Source: Guptibacillus hwajinpoensis (GTDB taxonomy: Bacteria; Bacillota; Bacilli; Bacillales; Guptibacillaceae). From it: 64,000 nucleotides of DNA. Position 1 is the first letter of the stretch; every line of letters starts with the position of its first letter. The DNA lies in NCBI RefSeq assembly GCF_020171785.1, contig NZ_JAIVAE010000012.1:60477-124476 (forward strand). The letters are read 5' to 3'. The position numbers and the translations under genes were made by a program. The notes beneath the pieces were generated by a model. It was not told the origin of the DNA, did no database searches, and was given only the letters and a program-made list of their open reading frames with translations. This document shows positions 24,731 to 36,612 of the stretch, one piece after another.

Positions 24731-25588
24731 GTATTTTGGTAGAACTTCGAGTGTGGACGGGGTCGTATAATAACGTTCTCCGTCGCAGTCGATTGTTTGT
24801 TCTGGACTGGCTGTTATCCTTAAGTTCTTTGCTTTGAAATGAAGTATATCTTCGTTAAATCGAGATTGTTTGAACACTTTAGATTGAAAAATTGACCAGA
24901 AAGTAGGAAGTGATGTCTCTTTAATAATTAATACATCGAATTCTCCATCTTGCAGGTTGTTTTCAGGGAAGAACGCTTGAATTCCTCCTGTAAAAGGGCC
25001 GTTCCCCACAATCATCATCACTGCTTCGCCTTCGAAATTCGTGTCCTCGGCTTCTACTTTAAGGTGAAAAGGTTCTGGATTATTAATAGTTTGTGCTGTA
25101 CTAATGTAATAGGAAAGCCTTCCAAAAACTTCTTTCGTATCAGGATTTATGTTCTCGGATGTTTGCGTGATTAATCCAATCCCCCAGAAATTCAAGAAAT
25201 ATTCGTCATTAGATCGTCCAACATCAATTAGGGAACGGTTATCTTCTAAAAGCTGTTCGACAGCTTGTATCGGATTTTGATTAATCCCTATCGCTCGAGA
25301 GAAGTCATTACAAGTTCCACCAGGAATCACACCGAAAATAGGGCGATTCTCCCTCTTACAAATCGCATTTGCTAGTTCATAGATGGTACCATCTCCACCA
25401 GCACCGATAAGAATGTCGACATCATCCGCCAATTCCTCTACTAATTCAGCACCGTGCCCTTCATGTTCTGTCTTGTGAAGAGAAACGTGTTCATATTTTT
25501 CTTGAAGTCGTTCTTGTATCAGTTCAATTTGATTGACCATTTTAACATTTCCAGCTTTGGGATTTAAAATAATTGCTACACGTGTCAC
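24695..25588 (-). CDS. Diacylglycerol/lipid kinase (YegS/DagK family)
   Basis: The 297-residue protein has the DAGK catalytic motifs NPKAG (near the start), GAGGDGTIYELANAI and GVIPGGTCNDFSRAIG, with a C-terminal beta-sandwich including DGEFDVLIIKE. Members phosphorylate diacylglycerol or related lipids at the inner membrane face. GTG 25588 is eight bases after GGAG; a longer reading to 25642 lacks a ribosome site. Its 3' end runs 36 bases into the PAP2 gene on the other strand. It is shorter than nothing usual for the family (about 300). Confidence 0.87.
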   Translation of the reverse strand: MTRVAIILNPKAGNVKMVNQIELIQERLQEKYEHVSLHKTEHEGHGAELVEELADDVDILIGAGGDGTIYELANAICKRENRPIFGVIPGGTCNDFSRAIGINQNPIQAVEQLLEDNRSLIDVGRSNDEYFLNFWGIGLITQTSENINPDTKEVFGRLSYYISTAQTINNPEPFHLKVEAEDTNFEGEAVMMIVGNGPFTGGIQAFFPENNLQDGEFDVLIIKETSLPTFWSIFQSKVFKQSRFNEDILHFKAKNLRITASPEQTIDCDGERYYTTPSTLEVLPKYLTVLTGKNFPN

Positions 25589-25779
25589 ACTAATGTCTCC
25601 TTTCGCATAATCTCTTTTTCTTATTCCCTTATGCGTTAGCACCTACACTCAAATAGAGAGATTAAAATAGTAAATTGAACCTAAAAGATTTGTGAGACAG
25701 GGTGAAGATACACTTTTCGTAGGAAATTTAACTTAAATGTGAGTTATATGTGGTTGTATGATGGTCATACTCATGACTC

Positions 25780-25809
25780 ATGACAATTTTATTAATTGGG
25801 AATTATACT
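25780..25809 (+). promoter_or_regulatory. Sigma-A-like promoter for the first YhgE-like gene
   Basis: ATGACA (25780-25785), 18 bases, TATACT (25804-25809). Overlapping the -35 is a symmetric cluster GTCAT-actc-ATGAC-tc-ATGAC (25764-25784) that could bind a regulator. Confidence 0.5.
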
Positions 25810-25850
25810 ATTAGAGGTAGTTACATATTTTCTAAAGTAGGAGCTTAAAT

Positions 25851-28092
<2,242 letters not shown>

Positions 28093-28094
<2 letters not shown>

Positions 28095-28132
28095 AATAAG
28101 GCAGCATGTCCATTGACATGCTGCCTTATTTT
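28093..28132. terminator. Bidirectional terminator
   Basis: AAAATAAGGCAGCATGTC and GACATGCTGCCTTATTTT pair around CATT, between the YhgE-like gene and the FNT channel gene, whose stop lies at its right edge. Confidence 0.93.
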
Positions 28133-28994
28133 ATTCTGCTTCTTCTTTTGGCAGTCGTTCTTCATTGATTTCTTCTTTAAAAGCATAGGTGAACGTTAAA
28201 GCTACGAGAACACCACCACCGATTAAGTTACCGATACTCGCGGGTACCAGGTTGAAGAATAGAAATTCAATCCAGGAGTATTCGGATCCATGGATAAAGG
28301 AGGTACTAAAATAACCCATATTTGCGACACTATGCTGGAAATTTCCCGCTACGAAAATAATGACAGGGAGTGTGGTTGCAAGTACTTTACCAGTTAAATC
28401 ACGAGCGGCAGTGGCGAGAAATGCAGCCATTCCAATTAACCAGTTTGCGATAATTCCTGAGAGCAGAATTTGGAACCAGCCTAACGTTCCATCAGATAAG
28501 AATTTCATTTTATGTTCGGTATACGTCGTTAATTCTGAATAAAATTCAGGGGTTAAGGAGCCGGAGGCAACCACAAGCGTCCCCACTAGTAAAGCACCAA
28601 TTAAGTTACCGAAGTAACAAACGACCCAGAACTTTAATATGTTTTTCGGAATCCAAAACTTCCTTTGAAGAATATAGGTGGGAAGGAGGACATTTACTTC
28701 TGTAAACAAAATAGCTCCTGAAATAAAAACAATGGCATACCCGGTTACAAAGCCGATGCCTGATAGAAGTTTACTAACACCTTCTGTTTCTACCCCCATC
28801 GCGATAAGGACAGAAAAAATAGCACCAAATGTTACGAATGCTCCCGCTAAGATGGATAGTATAAACTGTCTGTTAAGGGGACGATCGCTATGAGATTCCC
28901 CTTTAGCAATAAATGTTTCTACGATTTGTGCGGGAAAATAAAATTGTCTTTCAGGATATTTTACTTCTTTGTGTTTCTTACTTGGATTTGCCAC
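28131..28994 (-). CDS. FNT-family anion channel, YfdC-like
   Basis: The 287-residue protein has about six membrane segments and the central histidine in GNFQHSVANMGYF that gates formate/nitrite (FNT) channels. The usual ELFTGN block is replaced by ILFTEVNVLLP, which recalls the YfdC subgroup rather than FocA or NirC. GTG 28994 follows GGAG at seven bases. A sigma-B-like promoter (GTTTAT-N15-GGGTAT) lies upstream, so stress-related expression is likely. The transported anion cannot be named. Confidence 0.78.
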   Translation of the reverse strand: MANPSKKHKEVKYPERQFYFPAQIVETFIAKGESHSDRPLNRQFILSILAGAFVTFGAIFSVLIAMGVETEGVSKLLSGIGFVTGYAIVFISGAILFTEVNVLLPTYILQRKFWIPKNILKFWVVCYFGNLIGALLVGTLVVASGSLTPEFYSELTTYTEHKMKFLSDGTLGWFQILLSGIIANWLIGMAAFLATAARDLTGKVLATTLPVIIFVAGNFQHSVANMGYFSTSFIHGSEYSWIEFLFFNLVPASIGNLIGGGVLVALTFTYAFKEEINEERLPKEEAE

Positions 28995-29027
28995 AAAAAC
29001 GCTCCTATCTTTTCTCTTTTACAACAA

Positions 29028-29054
29028 ATACCCTTTTTATTAGGAAATATAAAC
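29028..29054 (-). promoter_or_regulatory. Sigma-B-like promoter for the FNT gene
   Basis: On the minus strand GTTTAT (29054-29049), 15 bases, GGGTAT (29033-29028), 34 bases before the GTG start. Confidence 0.55.
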
Positions 29055-29176
29055 CAACAGATTTGTGACAGGCGAATTTGTTGAAAACTCGTGTCGGTTG
29101 TCCACTATTAAGATTCCCTGGGAAATGATCTCGGAATATGTCAAAATAAGCGAGATGGAAGACCACCTCGCCTTGG

Positions 29177-29935
29177 TTAAAATTTCCAGTATCCAGTTTT
29201 TCCATAATGGGTATGAAGATCTTCTTCAAATTGACGTGTGATCGGTTCGTTTAATCGATATTCTGGAGCTTGATCAATGTCTTCTTTAGTAACATCTACA
29301 ATAACCGTGCGGTCCTGCCAGTTAATATCATGGATCCATTTGGTTGAGAGTAGAACTTCTTTACCTGAAAACCAGTTTTTTGTATCAACGATAAAATAAC
29401 GAAGCTGCCAAGTTTCTTCGTCAAAGATAAAATCTTTCACATGACCAATCTCACCATCCGTAGCTTGGATGTGATAGCCGGCTACTTCTTTCGTACTACG
29501 TAGATGGTTTTCCTCGTCTTCATTGGAACTGCGTAGTGATGAATTTGCATCAGGTAAATCGTCTGCCATAAATGGTCTAGGATACATGCCGTTTCCCCAA
29601 GCACCAGTACCTACCCAATAATAGGGCCAGCTAAAATGGCGATTTACGTCCATTTCATGTTTTCGAGAAATAGGTTGGTTTGTATCGATATCAGGGCTTT
29701 CACTTACCTCTTGAGAAGTAAGTGATACGGAGAATGATTCAGTCTCATGGTTCGTATGTTCGATAGAAATAGGAGAAATCAGCACCTTACGACCTGGTAA
29801 CCATTTATGTGTGTCAATGACGAGATAGCGGATCGCCCAGTGTTCATCATCGAAATAAAGTTCCTTTAAGATACCTTTCTCTCCATCTTTTGTATCGATT
29901 GCATATTTATAGACTTCATTTTCGCTTACTAGCAT
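29177..29935 (-). CDS. Protein with two PRC-barrel domains
   Basis: This 252-residue soluble protein has two copies of a PRC-barrel-like unit. The first (about residues 8-60) reads GEKGILKELYFDDEHWAIRY then VIDTHKWLPGRKVL; the second (about 152-205) reads GEIGHVKDFIFDEETWQLRY then IVDTKNWFSGKEVLL. The two are clearly internal duplicates joined by a linker with aromatic and Gly residues. ATG 29935 follows AGGAGTGAG. A near-perfect sigma-B promoter lies just upstream inside the 3' end of hmoB. Such proteins are common in stress regulons; their partners are unknown. Confidence 0.8.
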   Translation of the reverse strand: MLVSENEVYKYAIDTKDGEKGILKELYFDDEHWAIRYLVIDTHKWLPGRKVLISPISIEHTNHETESFSVSLTSQEVSESPDIDTNQPISRKHEMDVNRHFSWPYYWVGTGAWGNGMYPRPFMADDLPDANSSLRSSNEDEENHLRSTKEVAGYHIQATDGEIGHVKDFIFDEETWQLRYFIVDTKNWFSGKEVLLSTKWIHDINWQDRTVIVDVTKEDIDQAPEYRLNEPITRQFEEDLHTHYGKTGYWKF

Positions 29936-29975
29936 AAGGCTCACTCCTCTACCATAAATCCGTTTTAATGAAGCG

Positions 29976-30001
29976 TTACCCAGATCTATTTGTGATTAAA
30001 C
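29976..30001 (-). promoter_or_regulatory. Sigma-B-like promoter for the PRC-barrel gene
   Basis: On the minus strand GTTTAA (30001-29996), 14 bases, GGGTAA (29981-29976): 11 of 12 consensus positions. The -35 covers the hmoB stop codon. Confidence 0.7.
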
Positions 30002-30508
30002 AGATTCTGGTTTTTCTATTTGATAGGTTTTTAGATAAGGTTTACCTGAGAAAATCGTTTTAGGAAGACCTTTACTTGTATGACGGTTTTTATGAGCTGT
30101 TTCATAAGCTTCAGATGTTTGCCAGCTTTTGAAAGATGACTCACTATCCCAGAATGTTGCTACTACATAAGTGTCATTAGCCACAGGACGTAAGATTCGA
30201 ATTCCCTCACAGCCCGGTTCATTCTCAACCTTGCCTGCTCTGTTTTTAAAACGATCTTCAAATACAGCGCGTTCACTCTCTTCGACAGGGATATGATTTA
30301 ACACAACAAATCCAGGGTTTTCTACATCACCTTTACTGTCAATAACTTCATATTTTTTTGCGTTCTTAAAAAAAGTAGTGCCATTTGTTTCGTGATACAA
30401 TGCAGCACCATCTGGATTAGTGAAGAGGAAAATATTCTGATCCTCGTGTTTTTCTTTTAGTTTCAATAGATAATCGTATGTTCCATATGTAACGTAACTA
30501 TTCATCAT
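29996..30508 (-). CDS. hmoB: Heme-degrading monooxygenase HmoB (YhgC)
   Basis: The 170-residue protein has a C-terminal antibiotic-biosynthesis-monooxygenase (ABM) domain (about residues 70-150, with FVVLNHIPVEESERAVFEDRFKN, then ATFWDSESSFKSWQTSEAY) preceded by the N-terminal extension of HmoB. HmoB-type enzymes cleave heme to staphylobilin-like products and release iron. ATG 30508 lies six bases after AAAGG. The gene next to pbpF-hemEHY matches yhgC in B. subtilis. A sigma-B-like promoter precedes it, which would tie heme turnover to general stress. Confidence 0.82.
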   Translation of the reverse strand: MMNSYVTYGTYDYLLKLKEKHEDQNIFLFTNPDGAALYHETNGTTFFKNAKKYEVIDSKGDVENPGFVVLNHIPVEESERAVFEDRFKNRAGKVENEPGCEGIRILRPVANDTYVVATFWDSESSFKSWQTSEAYETAHKNRHTSKGLPKTIFSGKPYLKTYQIEKPESV

Positions 30509-30552
30509 ACCCATCCTTTCAATTAAATGATCAGGGAGATTCGCCTGATACT

Positions 30553-30578
30553 TTACCCTTATTTGGCAAAAACTAAAC
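30553..30578 (-). promoter_or_regulatory. Sigma-B-like promoter for hmoB
   Basis: On the minus strand GTTTAG (30578-30573), 14 bases, GGGTAA (30558-30553), about 45 bases before the start codon. Confidence 0.6.
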
Positions 30579-30665
30579 AGAATCGTCATTGTCTATAGTA
30601 CAAAATTTGCACTATTTCATGTAAGCTTAGCTGTAATTAATTGATTAAAGGGAGTGCCATATAGT

Positions 30666-32819
30666 ATGAAAAAAATCGGCATATGCTTAATTGCAACTCT
30701 CGCCGTGTTCCTGATTGGTTTATTAGGATACTTAGGGATATTATTAGCAGGAAACTATGTTATTGACGAAAAAAAGCTTGTAATGAATTCTGCAACCGAA
30801 CTCGTCGATGAGGATGGTAATCTTATAACGAAACTTTATTTTGAAAACCGTGAACCTATTTCAATAGATGACATCCCTGATCATGTGCAAGAAGCATTTG
30901 TCGCAACAGAAGACAGTCGCTTCTATGAACATCATGGTTTGGATGTGAAAGCAATAGGAAGAGCGCTCTATCGTGACATTTTAGCAGGGGGGAAAGTGGA
31001 AGGAGGAAGTACGATCACACAGCAACTCGCTAAGAATGTCTTTCTAACGAATGATAAGTCGTGGCTTAGAAAAACAAAAGAAGCCGTTATTGCCATTAAT
31101 CTCGAACGGAGTTATAGCAAAGAAAAAATTTTAGAAATGTACTTGAATCAAATTTATTTCGGTCATGGGGCCTATGGTATTCAATCTGCTTCTACAATTT
31201 TTTTTAATAAATCTGCTTCAGAGTTAAGCGTAGAGGAGGGGGCCATGCTTGCGGGTCTCCCGAAAGCACCGTCTAATTATTCGCCTATTAATCATCCAGA
31301 GGAAAGTAAAGATCGACGTGACCTTGTTTTAACTTTGATGGAAAAACATGATTATTTAACACCAGAAGAAGCAGTTCGCCTACAGGGGAAAACGCTTGCT
31401 CTTGATATTGCTGAGGTTACGAAAGAACCGGCATATCTTACGTATATTGATATGACACTTCAAGAAGCTAAGACACGATATAATTTATCGAACGAAGAGG
31501 TGCTGAGGGGTGGTTATCAAATCGTTGTACCATTAAATCCTTCATTGCAGAAAGCCGCATATGAACAGTTTCAAAATGATTCTCTATTTCCAGGAAGTGA
31601 CGCAGAAACCCCACCACAAGGAGGGTTTTCCATGATGAATGCAGCAAGCGGAGGTGTCGTGGCGGTTCAGGGAGGTCGTGATTACGTTCAGAAAGGATTT
31701 AATCACGTTACAGCAAAAAGACAACCTGGTTCTGCTCTAAAACCATTAGCGGTTTATGCTCCAGCGCTCGAGAAAAAAGAGTATAGTCCCTATACGTTAC
31801 TTAAAGATGAGAAGATTGATTACGATGGTTACTCACCATCCAACTATAATAATCAATACAAAGGCAAACTTTCACTTTATGATGCTGTAAGAGTCTCGGC
31901 GAATGCCCCTGCTGTTTGGCTTCTAAATGAAATTGGTATTCCGTATTCCAAATCTTATCTTGAGAAAAGTGGACTTTCGATTGAAGATAGTGACCTGAAA
32001 ATCGCACTTGGCGGGATTGATAAGGGCGTATCACCATTTGAAATGATGGCAGCTTATCGACCGTTTATTGAAGGTGGGAAGCAGATTAAGCCATTCTTTA
32101 TTAGTAAACTATACAATAATGAAGGCAAGCTTGTGGGAGAAGCCAATCAAACTGAAGAAAAAGTTTATACAAAGCAAACGGCATGGTATATGACTAGGAT
32201 TCTTGAGGGCGTTGTAAAAAATGGAACTGCTACAAGTGGTAAGTCGGAGGTGGCCGTTGCAGGTAAAACAGGAACCACTTCTTATGAAGGAGTATCAGGA
32301 GGCTCTCGCGATGCCTGGTTTGTTGGATTCACTCCTGAATACGTTGGTGCTGTTTGGATGGGGTACGATAGAACCACAGATTCACACTATTTATCTGGTG
32401 GAAGTGAATATCCTGTTCAACTGTTTAAAGAAGTTGTTAATGCCTCTTCGAATGAAAATAGTCAGAAGGAGTTTAAGAAACCTTCAGGTGTGAAAGATAT
32501 GGAGAAACCAATCTCTCTTCCGACTATTAATGATGTTAAAGCTGAGTTTGATTTTCTATATGGTCTACCAGCAGTCAAACTAAAGTGGACCGCTTCATCA
32601 GATGAGCGTGTTGTTTATCACATTTATGAAATAAAAGATGGAGAGCGAGAGCAAATCGCTGAAGTAGATGGAACGGGAGAGTATACTAGAAATTCGATTT
32701 CTTTCTTTGGATCTGTATCATATGAAGTTGTACCATTTAATCCGTTAACAGATCAAGAAGGTGAAGTCTCTAATGAAGCTTCGGTTAGCTTATTTGATAG
32801 GTTTAAAAATAGTGAATAA
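30666..32819 (+). CDS. pbpF: Class A penicillin-binding protein (PbpF/PBP2c-like)
   Basis: This ~717-residue bifunctional enzyme polymerises and cross-links peptidoglycan. A membrane anchor (about residues 2-26) is followed by a GT51 glycosyltransferase domain (ATEDSRFYEHHGLD, GGSTITQQLAKN, EMYLNQIYFGHGAYGIQ) and a transpeptidase domain with S356 in PGSALKP, S411-A-N413 and K534-T-G-T. A small fibronectin-like tail follows from about residue 620. Length and place before hemE match PbpF (714 residues), which in B. subtilis acts in spores. ATG 30666 was chosen; the GTG at 30654 overlaps the GGGAG ribosome site. Confidence 0.9.
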   Translation: MKKIGICLIATLAVFLIGLLGYLGILLAGNYVIDEKKLVMNSATELVDEDGNLITKLYFENREPISIDDIPDHVQEAFVATEDSRFYEHHGLDVKAIGRALYRDILAGGKVEGGSTITQQLAKNVFLTNDKSWLRKTKEAVIAINLERSYSKEKILEMYLNQIYFGHGAYGIQSASTIFFNKSASELSVEEGAMLAGLPKAPSNYSPINHPEESKDRRDLVLTLMEKHDYLTPEEAVRLQGKTLALDIAEVTKEPAYLTYIDMTLQEAKTRYNLSNEEVLRGGYQIVVPLNPSLQKAAYEQFQNDSLFPGSDAETPPQGGFSMMNAASGGVVAVQGGRDYVQKGFNHVTAKRQPGSALKPLAVYAPALEKKEYSPYTLLKDEKIDYDGYSPSNYNNQYKGKLSLYDAVRVSANAPAVWLLNEIGIPYSKSYLEKSGLSIEDSDLKIALGGIDKGVSPFEMMAAYRPFIEGGKQIKPFFISKLYNNEGKLVGEANQTEEKVYTKQTAWYMTRILEGVVKNGTATSGKSEVAVAGKTGTTSYEGVSGGSRDAWFVGFTPEYVGAVWMGYDRTTDSHYLSGGSEYPVQLFKEVVNASSNENSQKEFKKPSGVKDMEKPISLPTINDVKAEFDFLYGLPAVKLKWTASSDERVVYHIYEIKDGEREQIAEVDGTGEYTRNSISFFGSVSYEVVPFNPLTDQEGEVSNEASVSLFDRFKNSE

Positions 32820-32960
32820 AAGAAATAGAAAAACAAACGCAAGAAAGAAAAACAGAAAATGAGTGAGGGAATTCACTTTTTTACTAAAGGAATTGTGTTA
32901 AAGTATACGATGTAAACGGCTTCAAAGTTGGACGATTTTATGACTTTTTTCTTTAATATC

Positions 32961-32989
32961 TGTACACTGAAGCTAACGATCGCTATAGT
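32961..32989 (+). promoter_or_regulatory. Sigma-A-like promoter for hemEHY
   Basis: TGTACA (32961-32966), 17 bases, TATAGT (32984-32989), about 50 bases before hemE. An upstream TATACG near 32905 is a weaker alternative. Confidence 0.45.
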
Positions 32990-33038
32990 ATGTAAGGATG
33001 TATAAATGAACGTTGTGGAATTAGAAAGGTGGACAAGC

Positions 33039-34079
33039 ATGAATAAAGCACCATTTAATGATCAATTTCTTCGGGCATGCCGGGGGGAAGAAACGGACCA
33101 TACACCTGTATGGTATATGAGACAAGCTGGGCGCTACCAAGCCGAGTATAGAAAGATCAGAGAAAAGTATTCGTTTCATGAGATGAATTTGAATCCGGAA
33201 GTAGCGGCGGAAGTAACGCGATTTGCTGTTGAACAACTTGGGGTTGATTCAGCCATTCTATTTGCGGATATTATGACGCCTCTTCCGTCTATTGGAATAG
33301 ATGTTGAAATTAAATCAGGAATAGGTCCTGTTATTGATAATCCGATTAAAACAAGATCTGATATTGATCGACTTGGCGAACTTGATCCATTGAAAGATAT
33401 TCCGTATGTGATGGAGACCATTAAAATGCTTCGAGAGCAGCTATCTGTTCCGTTAATTGGATTTAGCGGGGCGCCGTTTACTGTAGCGAGCTATATGATT
33501 GAAGGTGGCCCGTCTAAGAATTATCATAAAACCAAGGCATTTATGTATTCAGATCCTGAGGGATGGTATCAACTAATGAATAAGCTTGGAGATATGACAA
33601 TTGCTTATCTTACAGCTCAAGTACAAGCAGGAGCTCAAGCGGTTCAGCTTTTTGATTCGTGGGTAGGTGCGCTAAACGAAGCAGATTATCGAACTTATAT
33701 TGCACCAGTGATGAATCGAATTTTCTCACGTCTTAAAGAATTGAATGTGCCGCTCTTAATGTTTGGGGTTGGAGCGAGTCACCTTATTCAGGAGTGGAAT
33801 AAGCTTCCTGTCGATGTGATTGGAATTGATTGGAGAATATCAATTAAGAAGGCGAGAGAAGTGGAAGGCATTACAAAGCCTCTAATGGGAAATCTAGAGC
33901 CGGCTCTCCTTCTTGCTCCATGGGAAGTTATTGAGGAAAGAACGAAGGAAATCCTTGATCAGGGGATGGAAACACCTGGATTTATTTTTAATCTTGGACA
34001 CGGGGTGTTTCCGCAAGTTCAAGTCGAAACCTTGCAACGTCTTACTCAATTTGTACACGAGTACACACGAAAGAAATAG
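33039..34079 (+). CDS. hemE: Uroporphyrinogen decarboxylase HemE
   Basis: The 346-residue enzyme removes four carboxyl groups from uroporphyrinogen III to give coproporphyrinogen III. The N-terminal signature [17 protein letters not shown] carries the active-site Arg residues, and [37 protein letters not shown] and [10 protein letters not shown] are family blocks. ATG 33039 is seven bases after AAAGGTGG; an upstream ATG at 33006 gives 11 extra residues without support. It leads the hemE-hemH-hemY operon. Confidence 0.95.
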   Translation: MNKAPFNDQFLRACRGEETDHTPVWYMRQAGRYQAEYRKIREKYSFHEMNLNPEVAAEVTRFAVEQLGVDSAILFADIMTPLPSIGIDVEIKSGIGPVIDNPIKTRSDIDRLGELDPLKDIPYVMETIKMLREQLSVPLIGFSGAPFTVASYMIEGGPSKNYHKTKAFMYSDPEGWYQLMNKLGDMTIAYLTAQVQAGAQAVQLFDSWVGALNEADYRTYIAPVMNRIFSRLKELNVPLLMFGVGASHLIQEWNKLPVDVIGIDWRISIKKAREVEGITKPLMGNLEPALLLAPWEVIEERTKEILDQGMETPGFIFNLGHGVFPQVQVETLQRLTQFVHEYTRKK

Positions 34080-34103
34080 TTAAAGAAACGGGGGAGGTAT
34101 GGG

Positions 34104-35057
34104 ATGAAGCGAACCATCGGCCTACTAGTTATGGCCTACGGTACACCGCGAAGTGAAGCAGAAATTGAACCATACTATACACATATACGTCGGGGGAAAC
34201 GACCTACAGAGGAAATGCTGCAGGATTTAATTGAACGCTATGAAGCCATAGGCGGTATATCTCCCCTTTCAGATATTTCGAAAGAACAGGCTCAAAAATT
34301 AGAAGATCATATGAATAAACAGTTTGGTGATGAGGTCACGTTTAAAAGCTATCTTGGTTTAAAGCACATTGAACCTTTTGTAGAAGATGCAGTCCGCAAT
34401 ATGCAAAAAGATGGAATAGAGGAAGCGGTTAGTATTGTACTAGCTCCACACTATTCGACTGTTGGTGTAAAAACGTACAATGAACGAGCTAGAGCAGAAG
34501 CAAGCAAGCTAGGTTATCCCGATATAGTAGCGATTGATCAATGGTACAACGAGCCGAAATTCATTCAATACTGGGTTAATCAGCTTCAATCCTACTTAAG
34601 CCAAATAAGTGAGCAAGAGAAACAGAAAACGATTGTTATTTTTTCTGCTCATAGCTTACCCGAAAGAATACTAAAAGAAGGCGATCCTTACCCAGCTCAG
34701 CTTGAGGAAACAGCAAAACATATTGCAAAGAGAGCTGGTATAGATCACTATGCGGTAGGTTGGCAAAGCGAAGGAAATACGCCTGACCCCTGGATTGGAC
34801 CGGATATTCAGGATTTAACACGTGATTTATTTGAACAAGAAGGCTACACGGGCTTTATCTATTGTCCTGTAGGTTTTGTCGCAGATCATCTTGAAGTATT
34901 ATATGATAACGATTATGAGTGTCGACAGATGACTGATGAACTTGGGGCAGCTTACCATCGTCCAGAAATGCCAAACGCGACAAATGAGTTTATTGAGATC
35001 TTAGCAACAGTTGTGACGAACGAATTAATAAAAAAGAAGATGATAAGTCATGAATAA
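34104..35057 (+). CDS. hemH: Coproporphyrin III ferrochelatase HemH/CpfC
   Basis: This 317-residue soluble enzyme inserts iron into coproporphyrin III in the Gram-positive haem route. The metal-binding His is in [12 protein letters not shown] (about residue 183-193) and the acidic partner in [12 protein letters not shown] (about 260). GGISPLS and [12 protein letters not shown] are also typical. It begins 24 bases after hemE behind GGGGGAGGT, and its 3' end overlaps hemY by eight bases, so the three enzymes are coupled. Length agrees with B. subtilis HemH (310). Confidence 0.94.
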   Translation: MKRTIGLLVMAYGTPRSEAEIEPYYTHIRRGKRPTEEMLQDLIERYEAIGGISPLSDISKEQAQKLEDHMNKQFGDEVTFKSYLGLKHIEPFVEDAVRNMQKDGIEEAVSIVLAPHYSTVGVKTYNERARAEASKLGYPDIVAIDQWYNEPKFIQYWVNQLQSYLSQISEQEKQKTIVIFSAHSLPERILKEGDPYPAQLEETAKHIAKRAGIDHYAVGWQSEGNTPDPWIGPDIQDLTRDLFEQEGYTGFIYCPVGFVADHLEVLYDNDYECRQMTDELGAAYHRPEMPNATNEFIEILATVVTNELIKKKMISHE

Positions 35058-36456
35058 GCAAACAAAAAAAATTGTAATTATCGGAGGCGGAATTACGGGG
35101 TTAACAGCCGCCTACTATCTTCAAAAAGAGATGAGAGATGCTCAACTCCCATATGAGATAACGTTACTTGAAGGCACGGATCGTCTCGGTGGAAAGATTC
35201 AGACAGATACAACAAATGGCTTTGTAATTGAACGCGGTCCTGACTCTTTTCTTGCCAGAAAAGAGAGTGCTGCACGTTTGGTAAAAGAAGTGGGTATGGA
35301 AGATCAGCTTGTTCCGAATTCGACTGGTCAAGCTTTTGTGTTGAATAACGATCAGCTCTATCCAATACCGGGCGGAGCTGTGATGGGGATCCCAACTGAA
35401 CTTTCACCATTCATATCGACTAAATTATTTAGCTTAAAAGGAAAATCAAGAGCAGCAGGAGATTTAATACTTCCAAGAGCGAATAACGGAGATGCAGATC
35501 AATCGCTAGGTTTATTCTTTAGAAGACGACTTGGTAATGAAGTGGTGGAGAATTTAATTGAACCGTTATTGTCAGGCATCTATGCAGGCGATATCGATAA
35601 ACTAAGCTTAATGTCTACATTCCCGCAATTCTCACAAGTGGAAAAGGAATACCGTAGCTTGATATTAGGTATGAAAAAGACAACGCCACCTTCTAGAAGA
35701 AGTACTGGTAAGAAAAAGCCAGCATTTTTAACGGTTAAATCAGGATTGCAGTCTTTTGTCAGAACCCTCGAAGAAAAGTTAACAGATGTGCACATTCGAA
35801 AAAGTGTTAAGGTGGATAAGATACAGAGAAACCAGAACTCATACACGCTTCTAACAACGAGCGGAGAAGAATTAATGGCTGATTCCATCATCGTTACAAC
35901 GCCGCATCAGCAAGTTTTTCACATGCTGAGAGAGGTTGAAGAAGTCGCTCCATTGCAAGAAATGCCTTCTACAACAGTTGCCACAGTTGCAATGGCCTTT
36001 TCAGAAGAAGCGATCAAAAAGGCAATGGACGGCACAGGATTCGTTGTATCTCGAAATGCTGATTACACCATTACAGCTTGTACCTGGACTCATCGGAAGT
36101 GGGAACATGCTGCACCAAAAGGAAAAGTTCTTCTTCGTTGCTATGTTGGAAGAGCGGGGAAAGAAGAAATCGTCGACAAGAGTGATGAAGAAATTGTACA
36201 GACGGTATTAAACGACCTGAATCAAATTATGGAAATTGAGGGCCATCCTGAGTTTTATCGTATTACAAGATGGCGACAGTCGATGCCGCAATATGAAGTT
36301 GGTCACCGGGAAAGAATCGATAAAGTAATAAAAGGGATCCATCAGAAAATGCCTGGTGTTTTTCTGGCAGGTGCTTCTTATAATGGAGTAGGCCTTCCTG
36401 ACTGTATTGACCAAGGCGAGGAAGCTGTTACTTCTGTTCAAAACTATTTGAAATAA
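35050..36456 (+). CDS. hemY: Coproporphyrinogen III oxidase HemY/CgoX
   Basis: The 468-residue FAD enzyme oxidises coproporphyrinogen III to coproporphyrin III before iron insertion. The N-terminal dinucleotide site [16 protein letters not shown] is followed by [12 protein letters not shown], and the C-terminal FAD contact by [16 protein letters not shown]. Although older names call it protoporphyrinogen oxidase, Gram-positive members act on the copro form. ATG 35050 lies within the end of hemH (ATGAATAA). A hairpin follows 4 bases after the stop. Confidence 0.94.
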   Translation: MNKQTKKIVIIGGGITGLTAAYYLQKEMRDAQLPYEITLLEGTDRLGGKIQTDTTNGFVIERGPDSFLARKESAARLVKEVGMEDQLVPNSTGQAFVLNNDQLYPIPGGAVMGIPTELSPFISTKLFSLKGKSRAAGDLILPRANNGDADQSLGLFFRRRLGNEVVENLIEPLLSGIYAGDIDKLSLMSTFPQFSQVEKEYRSLILGMKKTTPPSRRSTGKKKPAFLTVKSGLQSFVRTLEEKLTDVHIRKSVKVDKIQRNQNSYTLLTTSGEELMADSIIVTTPHQQVFHMLREVEEVAPLQEMPSTTVATVAMAFSEEAIKKAMDGTGFVVSRNADYTITACTWTHRKWEHAAPKGKVLLRCYVGRAGKEEIVDKSDEEIVQTVLNDLNQIMEIEGHPEFYRITRWRQSMPQYEVGHRERIDKVIKGIHQKMPGVFLAGASYNGVGLPDCIDQGEEAVTSVQNYLK

Positions 36457-36459
36457 GGC

Positions 36460-36490
36460 TAAGGACACATCCAATCGATGTGTCCTTAAC
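36460..36490 (+). terminator. Hairpin after hemY
   Basis: AAGGACACAT and ATGTGTCCTT pair around a 7-base loop. The T tract is poor (AACTGTGTTTTA), so termination may be partial. Confidence 0.55.
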
Positions 36491-36612
36491 TGTGTTTTAC
36501 TCTAAATTATTTGCCGTCTCAATCTGGAATGATTATCTAATTTTGTTAGTGTAGAAAGAGGTCTAGTGGTAGAATGTAAATGGCAACAATTAGTCTCAAA
36601 GGAGAAATAATC

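Noticed and set aside
25761..25784. YhgD-type operator before the first YhgE-like gene
   Set aside because: A TGGTCA half-site is present at 25762-25767, but the partner half at the required spacing is missing.
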